From assembly GCF_002209565.1 (NCBI RefSeq), contig NZ_NJIH01000002.1, positions 310,001-374,000 of the forward strand: a stretch of DNA of 64,000 nt, in the 5' to 3' direction. Shown here piece after piece: positions 52,325 through 61,546 of the stretch. The stretch's first letter is position 1, and the number at the start of each line of letters is the position of its first letter. Under the pieces are notes generated by a model. That model was not told the origin of the DNA. It did not search any database and saw only the letters and a program-made list of their open reading frames with translations. The DNA is from Candidimonas nitroreducens. GTDB lineage: Bacteria > Pseudomonadota > Gammaproteobacteria > Burkholderiales > Burkholderiaceae_B. Both the position numbers and the translations under genes were made by a program.

Positions 52325-53359
52325 TTAAACCAGATCGGCCTGGGACGTGAACGCGTCGGCGTAGAATTCTTCCGCCGGCAGGCCATTGAGGTGGGTGAAG
52401 TCCTTGCGCGCGCTGTCGACCATGATGGGCGCGCCGCAGGCATAGACCTGGTAGCCGGACAGATCCGGGATGTCCTGCAGCACGGCCTGGTGCACGAAGC
52501 CGGCACGGCCGTTCCAGCCGTCCTCGGGCTGCGCGTCGGAGATCACCGGCACATAGCGGAAGCCCGGCAGCGTGCGCGCCCATTCCTCGGCCCTGGCATG
52601 CATGTACAGGTCGGCGGGCCGGCGCCCGCCCCAGTACAGCACCGCCGGACGCTTGACATCCTGCTGCGCCATGCGTTCGATGATGGCCTTGATGGGCGCG
52701 AAACCCGTGCCGCTGGCCAGGAACACGATGGGCTTGTCGCTGTCCTCGCGCAGGAAGAAGGAGCCGAAAGGCCCTTCCACGCGCTGGATCTCGCGCAGCT
52801 TCATCTGCGTGGCGCCGGCGCCGAACACATGGTCGGTGAAAGCCCCGCCGGGCATGTGGCGGATGTGCAGTTCGACGCGGTTGTTTTCCGACGGCGGCGA
52901 AGCCATGGAATAGCTGCGCCGGCGGCCATCCTTGAGTATGAATTCCAGGTACTGGCCGGCGTAGTAGCGGAACGGGTCGGCCGAGGGCAGCTGCAGCTGC
53001 ACGATCATGACGTCGGCGGCGGCCTTGTCCAGCTCCATGACGCGCGAAGGCATCTTGCGTATCTGGATATCGCTGGCCATGCGGATCTCGTGCGCCTCGA
53101 TGACCAGATCCGTGGTGGGCCGGGCCTGACAGAACAAGGTATAGCCGGCCTCGAGGTCTTCGGGCGGCAGGATCTGGGCGGGATGCGGGCCTGCTTCGTA
53201 GCTGCCCTGCACCACGCGGCCCCTGCAGGTGGCACACGCGCCGTTGTGGCAGCTGTAGGGCAGGACGATGCCTGCCGCCAGGGCGGCATCGAGCACGGTC
53301 TGGCCGGGCTCGACGGTGAACTCATGCTGACTGGGTTGAACGGTGACCTTGAAGCTCAT
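52325..53359 (-). CDS. Ferredoxin-NAD(P)H reductase (2Fe-2S plus FAD, AscD/CDP-6-deoxyhexose reductase type)
   Basis: 344-residue electron-transfer protein. The N-terminal plant-type 2Fe-2S ferredoxin domain (residues 1-90) has the cysteines CHNGACATC and a fourth in LFCQARP; next come the FAD domain (RSYSMASPP) and the NAD(P) domain (IVFLASGTGFAPIKAIIE, then VYACGAPIMV). Such reductases pass electrons from NAD(P)H to oxygenases or dehydratases; the partner is not identified. It is an Fe-S protein and so depends on cluster assembly. Confidence 0.9.
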   Translation of the reverse strand: MSFKVTVQPSQHEFTVEPGQTVLDAALAAGIVLPYSCHNGACATCRGRVVQGSYEAGPHPAQILPPEDLEAGYTLFCQARPTTDLVIEAHEIRMASDIQIRKMPSRVMELDKAAADVMIVQLQLPSADPFRYYAGQYLEFILKDGRRRSYSMASPPSENNRVELHIRHMPGGAFTDHVFGAGATQMKLREIQRVEGPFGSFFLREDSDKPIVFLASGTGFAPIKAIIERMAQQDVKRPAVLYWGGRRPADLYMHARAEEWARTLPGFRYVPVISDAQPEDGWNGRAGFVHQAVLQDIPDLSGYQVYACGAPIMVDSARKDFTHLNGLPAEEFYADAFTSQADLV

Positions 53360-53538
53360 GGGATTTTAGCAACCAAAAGTAGTGCAATCGGATAGGGATC
53401 TGGAGCCCGGCTGCCGCCGCGGCAGGAACCGCGGCGAGCCTCATGCGGAGCCGCCGTCGAAGCCCGCGGGCGACACGCGAACCAAACATGCGGATCTGGC
53501 GCATTGTATGCCCTGCGCCGCCCGGTGCATGCCCATGG

Positions 53539-55860
53539 CTACTCAGTGGCCTGGGTATCGGGCGGCACCAGCACCGGCTGCTTGACCTTGACGGCCAGCA
53601 AGCGGCCCTTGCGCGCACGCTTGCCGATATAGTCGGCAAGCTCGTCCAGCCCCAGCACCACCACCGTCTGGCGCGCTCGATAGACGCCGCGCGCGCCCAG
53701 GCCGCCGGATCCCACCGCCAGCCATTGCGCCAGCGCGTCGGCGGCGTCCAGGCCCATGAGTATGGTGCCGCGCCCGCCTCCGGACAATTGCTTGACCTCG
53801 GCAAAGTCCACCAGCAGCAGCTTGCCCTTCTTGCTGTACAGCGCCAGGTACCGGTCGTCCGGGCCGATGGCCAGGGGCCGCAGCAGGGTCTCGCCCTTGG
53901 CCAGGGTAACGAACTGCTTGCCGGCACGCTGGCGCGTCGCCATGTCGCCCAGCCTGGTGGCGAAGCCGTAGCCGGCGCTAGTGGCCAGCATGTAGCGGTC
54001 GGCATCCGGCCCCGCGATCATGTGCACGATGCGCGCGCCGGGTTCCGTATCGACCATGGCGGTAACCGGCTGGCCGTCGCCGCGCGCCGAGGGCAGGCCG
54101 GCCACCGGCACGGTGTACACGCGGCCGCTGGAAGACAGGGCGATCAGGTTGTCGACGCTGCGGCATTCCAGGGCGCCGTACAGCGCGTCGCCGGCCTTGA
54201 ACGAGAACTGGGCGGGATCGTGCCCATGGCCCTGGCGCGAGCGCAGCCAGCCCTTCTGCGACACGATCACCGTCACCGGCTCGTCGACCACGCGGGTTTC
54301 CATCACCGCGCGCTCGGCCGTCTCGATCAGGGTGCGGCGCTCGTCGCCGTATTGCTTGGCGTCGGCCTCGATCTCCTTGATCATCAGGCGCTTGAGCGCG
54401 GCGGGGCTGTCCAGCAGTTCCTGCAGCCGGCCGCGCTCTTCTTCTTTCTCGGCCAACTCTTTCTCGATGCGGATGCCCTCGAGCCTGGCCAGCTGGCGCA
54501 GGCGCATTTCCAGGATGTCCTCGGCCTGGCGCTCGCTCAAGTCGAAGCGCTGCATCAGCGCGGCGCGCGGCTCGTCGGACTCGCGTATGGTCTGGATGAC
54601 CTCGTCGACGTTCAGGTACACCACCATGCGCCCCTGCAGCACATGGATGCGGTCTATGACCTTGTCGAGCCGGTAGCGGGTGCGGCGCGTAACCGTATTG
54701 GTGCGGAATTCCAGCCACTGCTCGAGCACCTGGCGCAGCCCGCGCTGGCCGGGCCGGCCGTCGTTGCCTATGCACACCAGGTTGATGGAAACGCTGGATT
54801 CCATGCTGGTCTGGGTCAGCAGCATGTTGACGAACTCGTCGCGGTCGACCTTGCTGGTCTTGGGCTCGAACACCAGCCGCACCGCCGCCTGCTTGCCCGA
54901 TTCGTCGCGCACCGCGTCCAGCAGCGCCAGCACCAGTGCCTTGGTCTGCTGCTGCTCGACGCTCAGGCTTTTCTTGCCCGCCTTCACCTTGGGGTTGCTG
55001 AGGTCTTCGATCTCTTCCAGGATCTTCTGCGCCGAAGTGCCGGGCGGCAGTTCGTCGACCACCAGCTGCCACTGGCCGCGCGCCAGTTCCTCGAACTGCC
55101 AGCGCGCCCGCGCCTTGATCGAGCCGCGGCCGCTGGCGTAGATCTGCGCGATGTCCTCGGGCGCCGAAATGATCTGGCCGCCGCCGGCGAAATCCGGGCC
55201 GGGCACCAGCGCGTACAGATCATCGTCGCTCAGCCTGGGGGTCTTCAGCAAGGCCACGCAGGCCTGCGCCACCTCGCGCAGATTGTGCGAAGGGATCTCG
55301 GTGGCCATGCCCACGGCGATGCCCGAGGCGCCGTTGAGCAGCATCACCGGCAAGCGGGCCGGCAGCAGCACCGGCTCGCTCTGGCTGCCGTCGTAGTTGG
55401 GGGCGAAGTCGACCGTGCCCTCGTTCAGTTCGTCGAGCAGCACGCGCGCGAACTGCGTCAGGCGCGCCTCGGTATAGCGCATGGCGGCAGCGTTGTCGCC
55501 GTCGCGCGAGCCGAAATTGCCGTGGCCGTCGACCAGCGGATAGCGCAGGGTGAAGTCCTGCGCCATGCGCACCATGGCGTCGTAGGCTGCCTGGTCGCCA
55601 TGCGGGTGGTACTTGCCCAGCACGTCGCCCACCACGCGCGCCGACTTGACCGGCTTGGAGCCGGGGCCCAGCCCCATGTCCTGCATGGCGTACAGGATGC
55701 GGCGCTGCACCGGTTTCTGGCCGTCGGCGATCTCGGGCAGCGCGCGGCCGCGCACCACCGAGATGGCGTAGTCGAGATAGGCCTGCTCGGCATAATTGGC
55801 GAGCAGTATGTGTTCCCCGTTATGGCCCTGATCAAACAGGCCTGCTTGTGTACTGTCCAT
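53539..55860 (-). CDS. parC: DNA topoisomerase IV subunit A
   Basis: 773-residue type IIA topoisomerase subunit that decatenates chromosomes. The N-terminal GHDHG-like region ([20 protein letters not shown]), the catalytic Tyr in [13 protein letters not shown] (near residue 125), the coiled-coil and tower domains and a short C-terminal beta-propeller part are present. The length is ParC-like, shorter than GyrA, and the GyrA box QRRGGKG is absent. It is downstream of parE, 205 bp away; a repeat array separates them. Confidence 0.95.
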   Translation of the reverse strand: MDSTQAGLFDQGHNGEHILLANYAEQAYLDYAISVVRGRALPEIADGQKPVQRRILYAMQDMGLGPGSKPVKSARVVGDVLGKYHPHGDQAAYDAMVRMAQDFTLRYPLVDGHGNFGSRDGDNAAAMRYTEARLTQFARVLLDELNEGTVDFAPNYDGSQSEPVLLPARLPVMLLNGASGIAVGMATEIPSHNLREVAQACVALLKTPRLSDDDLYALVPGPDFAGGGQIISAPEDIAQIYASGRGSIKARARWQFEELARGQWQLVVDELPPGTSAQKILEEIEDLSNPKVKAGKKSLSVEQQQTKALVLALLDAVRDESGKQAAVRLVFEPKTSKVDRDEFVNMLLTQTSMESSVSINLVCIGNDGRPGQRGLRQVLEQWLEFRTNTVTRRTRYRLDKVIDRIHVLQGRMVVYLNVDEVIQTIRESDEPRAALMQRFDLSERQAEDILEMRLRQLARLEGIRIEKELAEKEEERGRLQELLDSPAALKRLMIKEIEADAKQYGDERRTLIETAERAVMETRVVDEPVTVIVSQKGWLRSRQGHGHDPAQFSFKAGDALYGALECRSVDNLIALSSSGRVYTVPVAGLPSARGDGQPVTAMVDTEPGARIVHMIAGPDADRYMLATSAGYGFATRLGDMATRQRAGKQFVTLAKGETLLRPLAIGPDDRYLALYSKKGKLLLVDFAEVKQLSGGGRGTILMGLDAADALAQWLAVGSGGLGARGVYRARQTVVVLGLDELADYIGKRARKGRLLAVKVKQPVLVPPDTQATE

Positions 55861-55881
55861 ATGTCTTTTTTCTATCGCTAT

Positions 55882-55960
55882 CTGCTATCTGCTTCCGCAG
55901 CTGTCTGCTTCCGCTGCTGTCTGCTTCTGTTTACTGGCTGTTTACTGACTGTTTACCGGC
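55882..55960 (-). repeat. Composite tandem repeat array between parE and parC
   Basis: Three 16-bp units (CTGCTATCTGCTTCCG, CAGCTGTCTGCTTCCG, CTGCTGTCTGCTTCTG; 55882-55929) are followed by three 11-bp units (TGTTTACTGGC, TGTTTACTGAC, TGTTTACCGGC; 55928-55960). The array occupies most of the 5' leader of parC, 22 bp from its start codon. Confidence 0.9.
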
Positions 55961-56065
55961 TTGCCGGCGTCCCGCCGCCCGGACTCCAAAGGCGGCCGCC
56001 TGGAATGCGCCGGCCACCGCCGCGTGGCACCCGCGCCCGCGCAGGCGCCGCCGCCCCGCCCGGCC

Positions 56066-58027
56066 TCATACATCGACATCGGCCAGGTTGCCCTTTTCTT
56101 CCAGCCAGGAACGGCGCTGCGCCGACTCGCCCTTGCCCATCAGCATGTCGAACATGTCCAAGGTAGCCTGCACGCCCAGGTCGCCATAGCCTACCGGCAG
56201 CAAGCGGCGCGTGTCGGGGTTCATGGTGGTTTCCCAGAGCTGCTCGGGGCTCATTTCGCCCAGGCCCTTGAAGCGGCTGATGCTCCAGGCGCCCTCGCGC
56301 ACGCCTTCCTTGCGCAGCTTGTCTTCGGTGGCGTCGAGTTCGCCCTGATCCAGGCAGTACAGCTTGCGCGCCGGCCGCTTGCCGGCCGCCGGCACGTCCA
56401 CGCGGAACAGCGGCGGCCGTGCCACGTATACGTGGCCAGCCTCGACCAGCCTGGGGAAGTGGCGCAGGAACAGGGTCAGCAGCAGCACCTGGATGTGCGA
56501 GCCGTCGACATCGGCGTCCGACAAAATGCACACCTTGCCGTAGCGCAGCCCGGACAGATCGGCCTGGTCGTCCATGCCGTGCGGATCGACGCCGATGGCC
56601 ACCGAGATGTCGTGGATTTCGTTATTGGCGAACAGGCGGTCGCGGTCGACTTCCCAGGAATTCAGCACTTTGCCGCGCAGCGGCAGCACCGCCTGGAATT
56701 CCTTGTCGCGCCCCATCTTGGCCGAACCGCCGGCCGAATCACCTTCGACCAGGAACACTTCGGTACGATCCACGTCGCTGGATTCGCAGTCGGTGAGCTT
56801 GCCCGGCAGCACCGCCACGCCCGAACTCTTGCGCTTCTCGACTTTCTGCGCCGAACGCGCGCGCGCCTGAGCCTGGCGTATGGCGCTGTCGGCCAGCTTC
56901 TTGCCGTACTCGACATTGGCGTGCAGCCACAGATCCAGCGCGTTTCTGACGAAGCCGCCCACCAGCCGCACCACGTCGCGGCTGTTCAGGCGTTCTTTGA
57001 TCTGGCCCTGGAACTGCGGGTCGAGCACCTTGGCCGAGAGCACGAAGCTGGCCCGCGCGAACACATCGTCGGGCAGCAGCTTCACGCCCTTGGGGATCAG
57101 GCCGTGCAGCTCGGCAAACGATTTCACCGCGCCGTACAGCCCTTCACGCAGCCCGGCCTCGTGCGTGCCGCCGGCCGTGGTGGGGATCAGGTTCACGTAC
57201 GATTCGCGCACCACCGCGCCTTCGGCCGTCCAGGCCACGACCCACTGCGCGCCCTCGCCTTCGGCAAAGCTTTCGTGGTCGGCCGGGGCGTACTGCTGCC
57301 CTTCGAAGGGCGGGACAATGGTCTCGGCGCCCTGCAGCGCCTCGTCCAGATAGCCGCGCAGGCCGCGCTCGTACTGCCACTCGCGGGTTTCGCCGCTTTT
57401 CTCGCTGGTCAGCACCACCTTGATGCCGCTCAGCAGCACTGCCTTGCTGCGCAGCACGTGCACCAGTTCGCCCATGGGTATGGCGGCGCTGTCGAAGTAG
57501 CGCGGATCGGGCCAGACCCGCACCCGCGTGCCCGTCTTGCGCCGCCCTACCGGCTCTTGCTCGGCCAGGGGCTCGGCCACCTCGCCGCCCGCGAACACGA
57601 TGCGGTGCGCCGCGCCGTCGCGCCACACGGTGACCTCCAGGCGCTTGGACAGCGCGTTGGTCACCGACACGCCCACACCGTGCAGGCCGCCCGAGAAGGC
57701 ATAGGCGCCGCCGTCCTTCTTGTCGAACTTGCCGCCGGCATGCAGCCGGGTGAACACCAGCTCTACCACCGGCGCCTGCTCTTCGGGATGCAGGCCCACG
57801 GGGATGCCGCGCCCGTCGTCTTCCACCGAGACGCTGCCGTCGCCGTGCAAGGTGACACGGATCTGCGTGCCGAAACCGGCCAGCGCCTCGTCGGCCGCGT
57901 TGTCGATCACCTCTTGCAGGATGTGCATGGGGCTTTCCGTGCGGGTGTACATGCCCGGGCGCTGGCGCACGGGCTCCAGCCCCTTCAGGACGCGAATCGA
58001 TGCTTCGTCGTAGCGTGGTGTAGCCAT
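56066..58027 (-). CDS. parE: DNA topoisomerase IV subunit B
   Basis: 653-residue GHKL ATPase and TOPRIM subunit. It has RPGMYTRTESPMHILQEVIDNAADEALAGFG, the ATP lid (DDGRGIPVG, and GLHGVGVSVTNAL), TOPRIM (TEVFLVEGDSAGGSAKMGRDKEFQAVLPLRGKVLN, then DADVDGSHI) and the C-terminal GLGEMSPEQLWETTM. The length and sequence are standard. It is first of the parE-parC pair and divergent from trxA. Confidence 0.96.
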   Translation of the reverse strand: MATPRYDEASIRVLKGLEPVRQRPGMYTRTESPMHILQEVIDNAADEALAGFGTQIRVTLHGDGSVSVEDDGRGIPVGLHPEEQAPVVELVFTRLHAGGKFDKKDGGAYAFSGGLHGVGVSVTNALSKRLEVTVWRDGAAHRIVFAGGEVAEPLAEQEPVGRRKTGTRVRVWPDPRYFDSAAIPMGELVHVLRSKAVLLSGIKVVLTSEKSGETREWQYERGLRGYLDEALQGAETIVPPFEGQQYAPADHESFAEGEGAQWVVAWTAEGAVVRESYVNLIPTTAGGTHEAGLREGLYGAVKSFAELHGLIPKGVKLLPDDVFARASFVLSAKVLDPQFQGQIKERLNSRDVVRLVGGFVRNALDLWLHANVEYGKKLADSAIRQAQARARSAQKVEKRKSSGVAVLPGKLTDCESSDVDRTEVFLVEGDSAGGSAKMGRDKEFQAVLPLRGKVLNSWEVDRDRLFANNEIHDISVAIGVDPHGMDDQADLSGLRYGKVCILSDADVDGSHIQVLLLTLFLRHFPRLVEAGHVYVARPPLFRVDVPAAGKRPARKLYCLDQGELDATEDKLRKEGVREGAWSISRFKGLGEMSPEQLWETTMNPDTRRLLPVGYGDLGVQATLDMFDMLMGKGESAQRRSWLEEKGNLADVDV

Positions 58028-58303
58028 TTATCTCCGTCGTGCAGCAGGACAAAAACCCCTATTTTAAGGATCAAGCGGGCAAAGGCGCATTCGGGCCCTC
58101 CCGGCCGAGGCGCGGCAGGCTCCGCTGCGGGGGGGCCGCGCCGGCCCGCCGCACGCCGCCGGCACCCGTCGCGCCGGCGCCTATCGGCCCGATTGAAACA
58201 TTCAATGCCGCCCGCGCCCCGTTCCTGTATGCGCGTGGCAGCCGACAATGGTATGCTTGTAGGCATTCAGCAACAATTAAACAGACAGCCGCGCCCCGAT
58301 CCA

Positions 58304-58333
58304 TTGTGCTGCGCCGGCCTCTTCCCGTATAGT
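58304..58333 (+). promoter_or_regulatory. Probable sigma-70 promoter of trxA
   Basis: TTGTGC (58304-58309) and TATAGT (58328-58333) are separated by 18 bp, about 40 bp before the trxA start. The rest of the parE-trxA gap (58028-58303) is GC-rich with no recognisable gene. Confidence 0.45.
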
Positions 58334-58373
58334 TTTCCCCATACCCCGGGCTACTTTTCTCATTCTTCCCATC

Positions 58374-58700
58374 ATGAGCGAATCTATCAAACACGTGAGC
58401 GACGCCAGCTTCGATGCGGACGTCCTCAAGTCAGACCTTCCCGTACTCGTCGATTACTGGGCCGCATGGTGCGGGCCCTGCAAAATGATCGCCCCGCTGC
58501 TAGAAAGCGCGGCGCAGGAATACCAAGGGCGCGTCACCATCGCCAAGCTCGACGTCGACGCCAACCCCGAAACGGCGGCCAAGTTCGGCATCCGCGGCAT
58601 TCCCACCCTGATGCTGTTCAAGAACGGCAAGGCCGCGGCCACCAAGGTCGGCGCCCTGTCCAAGTCGCAGCTCGACGCTTTCCTCGACGAATCCCTGTAG
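58374..58700 (+). CDS. trxA: Thioredoxin 1
   Basis: 108-residue cytoplasmic thiol reductant. It has the active site WCGPC (Cys33 and Cys36) and the cis-Pro loop [14 protein letters not shown]. The length and sequence are standard. It is followed by rho, as in many proteobacteria; a stem-loop separates the two. Confidence 0.97.
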   Translation: MSESIKHVSDASFDADVLKSDLPVLVDYWAAWCGPCKMIAPLLESAAQEYQGRVTIAKLDVDANPETAAKFGIRGIPTLMLFKNGKAAATKVGALSKSQLDAFLDESL

Positions 58701-58720
58701 TACACTTCCCCCTTTTTCGC

Positions 58721-58741
58721 GCGAGCCCATTCTGGGCTCGC
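58721..58741 (+). terminator. Stem-loop between trxA and rho
   Basis: GCGAGCCCA / TGGGCTCGC is a perfect 9-bp stem with a TTC loop, 20 bp past trxA and 40 bp before rho. There is no T-tract after it, so it may be a weak terminator or part of the rho leader, which is often attenuated by Rho itself. Confidence 0.45.
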
Positions 58742-58781
58742 CACCATCACCCGCTTTCAACCTCCCCCCTCTTCTTCTCTC

Positions 58782-60038
58782 ATGCACCTCAACGAACTCA
58801 AAGCGCAGCACGTTTCGCAACTGCTGGAAATGGCTGCGGCCCTGGACATCGACAACGCGAGCCGCCTGCGCAAACAAGAACTGATGTTCGCCATCATGAA
58901 GCGGCGCGCCAAGCAGGGCGAGCAGATCTTCGGCGACGGCGTGCTCGAGGTGCTGCCCGACGGCTTCGGTTTCCTGCGCTCGCCCGACACTTCCTATCTG
59001 GCCAGCACCGACGACATCTACATCTCGCCCTCGCAGATCCGCCGCTTCAACCTGCACACGGGCGACTCGATCGAAGGCGAGGTGCGCACCCCCAAGGATG
59101 GCGAACGCTACTTCGCGCTGGTCAAGGTCGACAAGGTCAACGGCATGCAGCCCGAGGCGATCAAGCATCGCATCATGTTCGAGAACCTGACGCCGCTGCA
59201 TCCCAACCAGCCCATGGTGCTGGAGCGCGACATCAAAAGCGAAGAAAACGTCACCGGCCGCATCCTCGACATCTTCGCGCCCATCGGCAAAGGCCAGCGC
59301 GCGCTCATCGTGGCCAGCCCCAAGTCGGGCAAGACCGTCATCACCCAGCACATCGCCCACGCCATCACCACCAACTACCCCGACGCCGTACTGATCGTGC
59401 TACTGGTGGACGAACGTCCCGAAGAAGTCACCGAAATGCAGCGCACCGTGCGCGGCGAGGTGGTGGCCTCGACCTTCGACGAGCCGGCCACGCGCCACGT
59501 GCAAGTGGCCGAAATGGTCATCGAAAAGGCCAAGCGCCTGGTCGAGCTCAAGAAAGACGTAGTGATCCTGCTCGACTCCATCACACGCCTGGCGCGCGCC
59601 TACAACACCGTGGTGCCTGCCTCGGGCAAGGTGCTTACCGGCGGCGTCGACGCCAACGCCCTGCAGCGCCCCAAGCGCTTCTTCGGCGCCGCGCGCAACC
59701 TCGAAGAAGGCGGCTCGCTCACCATCATCGGCACCGCGCTCATCGAGACCGGCAGCCGCATGGACGAAGTCATCTACGAAGAATTCAAGGGCACCGGCAA
59801 CTCCGAGCTGCACCTGGAACGCCGCCTGGCGGAAAAGCGCGTCTACCCCGCCATCAATCTGAACAAGTCGGGTACGCGCCGCGAAGAACTGCTCATCAAG
59901 CCCGAGCTGCTGCAAAAAATCTGGGTGCTGCGCAAATTCATACACGACATGGACGAAGTCGAAGCCATGGAATTCATACTCGACAAGATCCGCGCCACCA
60001 AAACCAACGCTGAATTTTTCGACATGATGAAGAGATGA
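58782..60038 (+). CDS. rho: Transcription termination factor Rho
   Basis: 418-residue hexameric RNA helicase. The N-terminal RNA-binding OB fold contains [30 protein letters not shown]. In the ATPase domain are Walker A ([13 protein letters not shown]. coli has APPKAGKT), Walker B ([18 protein letters not shown]) and the R-loop and Q-loop regions ([18 protein letters not shown]). The length is standard. It may be autoregulated. Confidence 0.97.
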   Translation: MHLNELKAQHVSQLLEMAAALDIDNASRLRKQELMFAIMKRRAKQGEQIFGDGVLEVLPDGFGFLRSPDTSYLASTDDIYISPSQIRRFNLHTGDSIEGEVRTPKDGERYFALVKVDKVNGMQPEAIKHRIMFENLTPLHPNQPMVLERDIKSEENVTGRILDIFAPIGKGQRALIVASPKSGKTVITQHIAHAITTNYPDAVLIVLLVDERPEEVTEMQRTVRGEVVASTFDEPATRHVQVAEMVIEKAKRLVELKKDVVILLDSITRLARAYNTVVPASGKVLTGGVDANALQRPKRFFGAARNLEEGGSLTIIGTALIETGSRMDEVIYEEFKGTGNSELHLERRLAEKRVYPAINLNKSGTRREELLIKPELLQKIWVLRKFIHDMDEVEAMEFILDKIRATKTNAEFFDMMKR

Positions 60039-60088
60039 CGCGGACGGCTCGCGCCGCTGCCGAACTCTTCTTCCGGCTGCGTCCGGAA

Positions 60089-60116
60089 GCCGGCGCTGCC
60101 GCGCGCCGGCCTTTAT
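60089..60116 (+). terminator. Stem-loop terminator after rho
   Basis: GCCGGCGC (60089-60096) and GCGCCGGC (60103-60110) form an 8-bp stem with a TGCCGC loop, followed by CTTTAT, 50 bp after the rho stop. Confidence 0.65.
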
Positions 60117-60165
60117 CCATCCGGGCCCGCCGGCGGTTGGGCCCCCAATACAGGAGTCCCCCCCG

Positions 60166-61509
60166 ATGTCCCTGCCCACGCGTGGCCAATTTCTCGAATA
60201 TCTGCTAGAGCGCGACCCCCACCAGCCCGAATTCATGCAGGCGGTGGGCGAGGTTACGCAAAGTCTGTGGCCTTTCCTCGAGCGCAATCCGGAATACGCG
60301 CGCCAAGGCCTGCTGTATCGTATCGCCGAGCCCGAGCGCGTAGTGCAATTCCGCGTGGCCTGGGTCGACGACCAGAACCGCGTGCAGATCAATCGTGGCT
60401 TTCGCGTGCAGCACAGCTCGGCCATCGGCCCGTATAAGGGCGGGATGCGCTTTCACCCCACGGTGAACCTGTCCATACTCAAATTCCTGGCCTTCGAACA
60501 GACCTTCAAAAATGCCCTGACCACACTACCCATGGGCGGCGGCAAGGGCGGTTCCGACTTCGACCCCAAGGACAAGTCCGACGCCGAAGTCATGCGTTTC
60601 TGCCAGGCCCTGATGATCGAGCTGCACCGCCATCTGGGGCCGGACACCGACGTGCCGGCGGGCGACATGGGCGTGGGCGGTCGTGAAGTCGGTTTCATGG
60701 CCGGCATGATGAAAAAGCTGACGAATTCCTCGGCATCGGTATTCACCGGCAAGGGCCTGTCCTTCGGCGGCAGCCTGCTGCGCCCCGAGGCCACGGGCTA
60801 TGGCACGGTTTATTTCGTTCAAGAGATGCTGCGCCGCCGCGATCTATCCCTGGAAGGCATGACGGTCTCGGTATCGGGATCCGGCAACGTCGCGCAATAC
60901 GCCATCGAGAAATGCCTGCAGCTGGGCGCCAAGGTCGTCACGGTTTCCGACTCGCAGGGCGTGGCCGTTGATCCGGCCGGCTTCGACCAGGAAAAACTGG
61001 CCGCGCTGATCAGCCTGAAAAACGAACAGCGCGGGCGCGTGCAGGACTATGCGGAGCAATTCGGCCTGCAATACGAGGTCGGCAAACGCCCCTGGCACGT
61101 GCCGGTGGACATCGCCCTGCCCTGCGCCACCCAGAACGAACTGGATCTGCAGGACGCCCGCACCCTGATCTCCAACGGCGTGCGCTGCGTGGCCGAGGGC
61201 GCCAATATGCCCACCAGCCAGGACGCCGCCGAGGCCTTCGTCGAGGCGAACATTCTGTACGCCCCGGGCAAGGCCAGCAATGCCGGCGGGGTGGCGGTAT
61301 CGGGGCTGGAAATGACGCAGAACTCGCAGCGCCTGCACTGGAGCCGCGAAGAGGTCGACCGCACGCTGCACACCATCATGTGCGACATCCACGAAAACTG
61401 CGTGCGCCATGGCCTGCAGGACAACGGCTACGTGAACTACGTGGACGGCGCCAACATCGCCGGCTTCGTCAAAGTGGCCGACGCCATGCTGCAGCAAGGT
61501 CTGTATTGA
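60166..61509 (+). CDS. gdhA: NADP-specific glutamate dehydrogenase
   Basis: 447-residue enzyme that makes glutamate from 2-oxoglutarate and ammonium. It has KGGMRFHPTVNLSILKFLAFEQTFKNALTTLPMGGGKGG with the catalytic lysines, PAGDMGVGGREVGFM, and the Rossmann motif SGSGNVAQY. The length (E. coli 447) and motifs indicate the NADPH, biosynthetic type. Together with amtB it covers ammonium uptake and assimilation. A strong ribosome-binding site (AGGAG) precedes the ATG. Confidence 0.96.
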   Translation: MSLPTRGQFLEYLLERDPHQPEFMQAVGEVTQSLWPFLERNPEYARQGLLYRIAEPERVVQFRVAWVDDQNRVQINRGFRVQHSSAIGPYKGGMRFHPTVNLSILKFLAFEQTFKNALTTLPMGGGKGGSDFDPKDKSDAEVMRFCQALMIELHRHLGPDTDVPAGDMGVGGREVGFMAGMMKKLTNSSASVFTGKGLSFGGSLLRPEATGYGTVYFVQEMLRRRDLSLEGMTVSVSGSGNVAQYAIEKCLQLGAKVVTVSDSQGVAVDPAGFDQEKLAALISLKNEQRGRVQDYAEQFGLQYEVGKRPWHVPVDIALPCATQNELDLQDARTLISNGVRCVAEGANMPTSQDAAEAFVEANILYAPGKASNAGGVAVSGLEMTQNSQRLHWSREEVDRTLHTIMCDIHENCVRHGLQDNGYVNYVDGANIAGFVKVADAMLQQGLY

Positions 61510-61519
61510 TCTTTGCGGG

Positions 61520-61543
61520 CGGCCCGCGGGATCCCCCGGGCCG
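61520..61543. terminator. Stem-loop between gdhA and the convergent yhdP-like gene
   Basis: CGGCCCG (61520-61526) and CGGGCCG (61537-61543) pair; the loop itself contains the palindrome GGGATCCC. It lies in the 37-bp gap between convergent genes and has no T-tract. Confidence 0.45.
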
Positions 61544-61546
61544 AGC

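Noticed and set aside
55961-60013. A 1350-codon open frame on the plus strand across parE, trxA and rho
   Set aside because: It is antisense to parE and out of frame with trxA and rho. Its translation is rich in His, Arg, Gln and Gly with no family resemblance. Long shadow frames like this are expected in DNA of this GC content.
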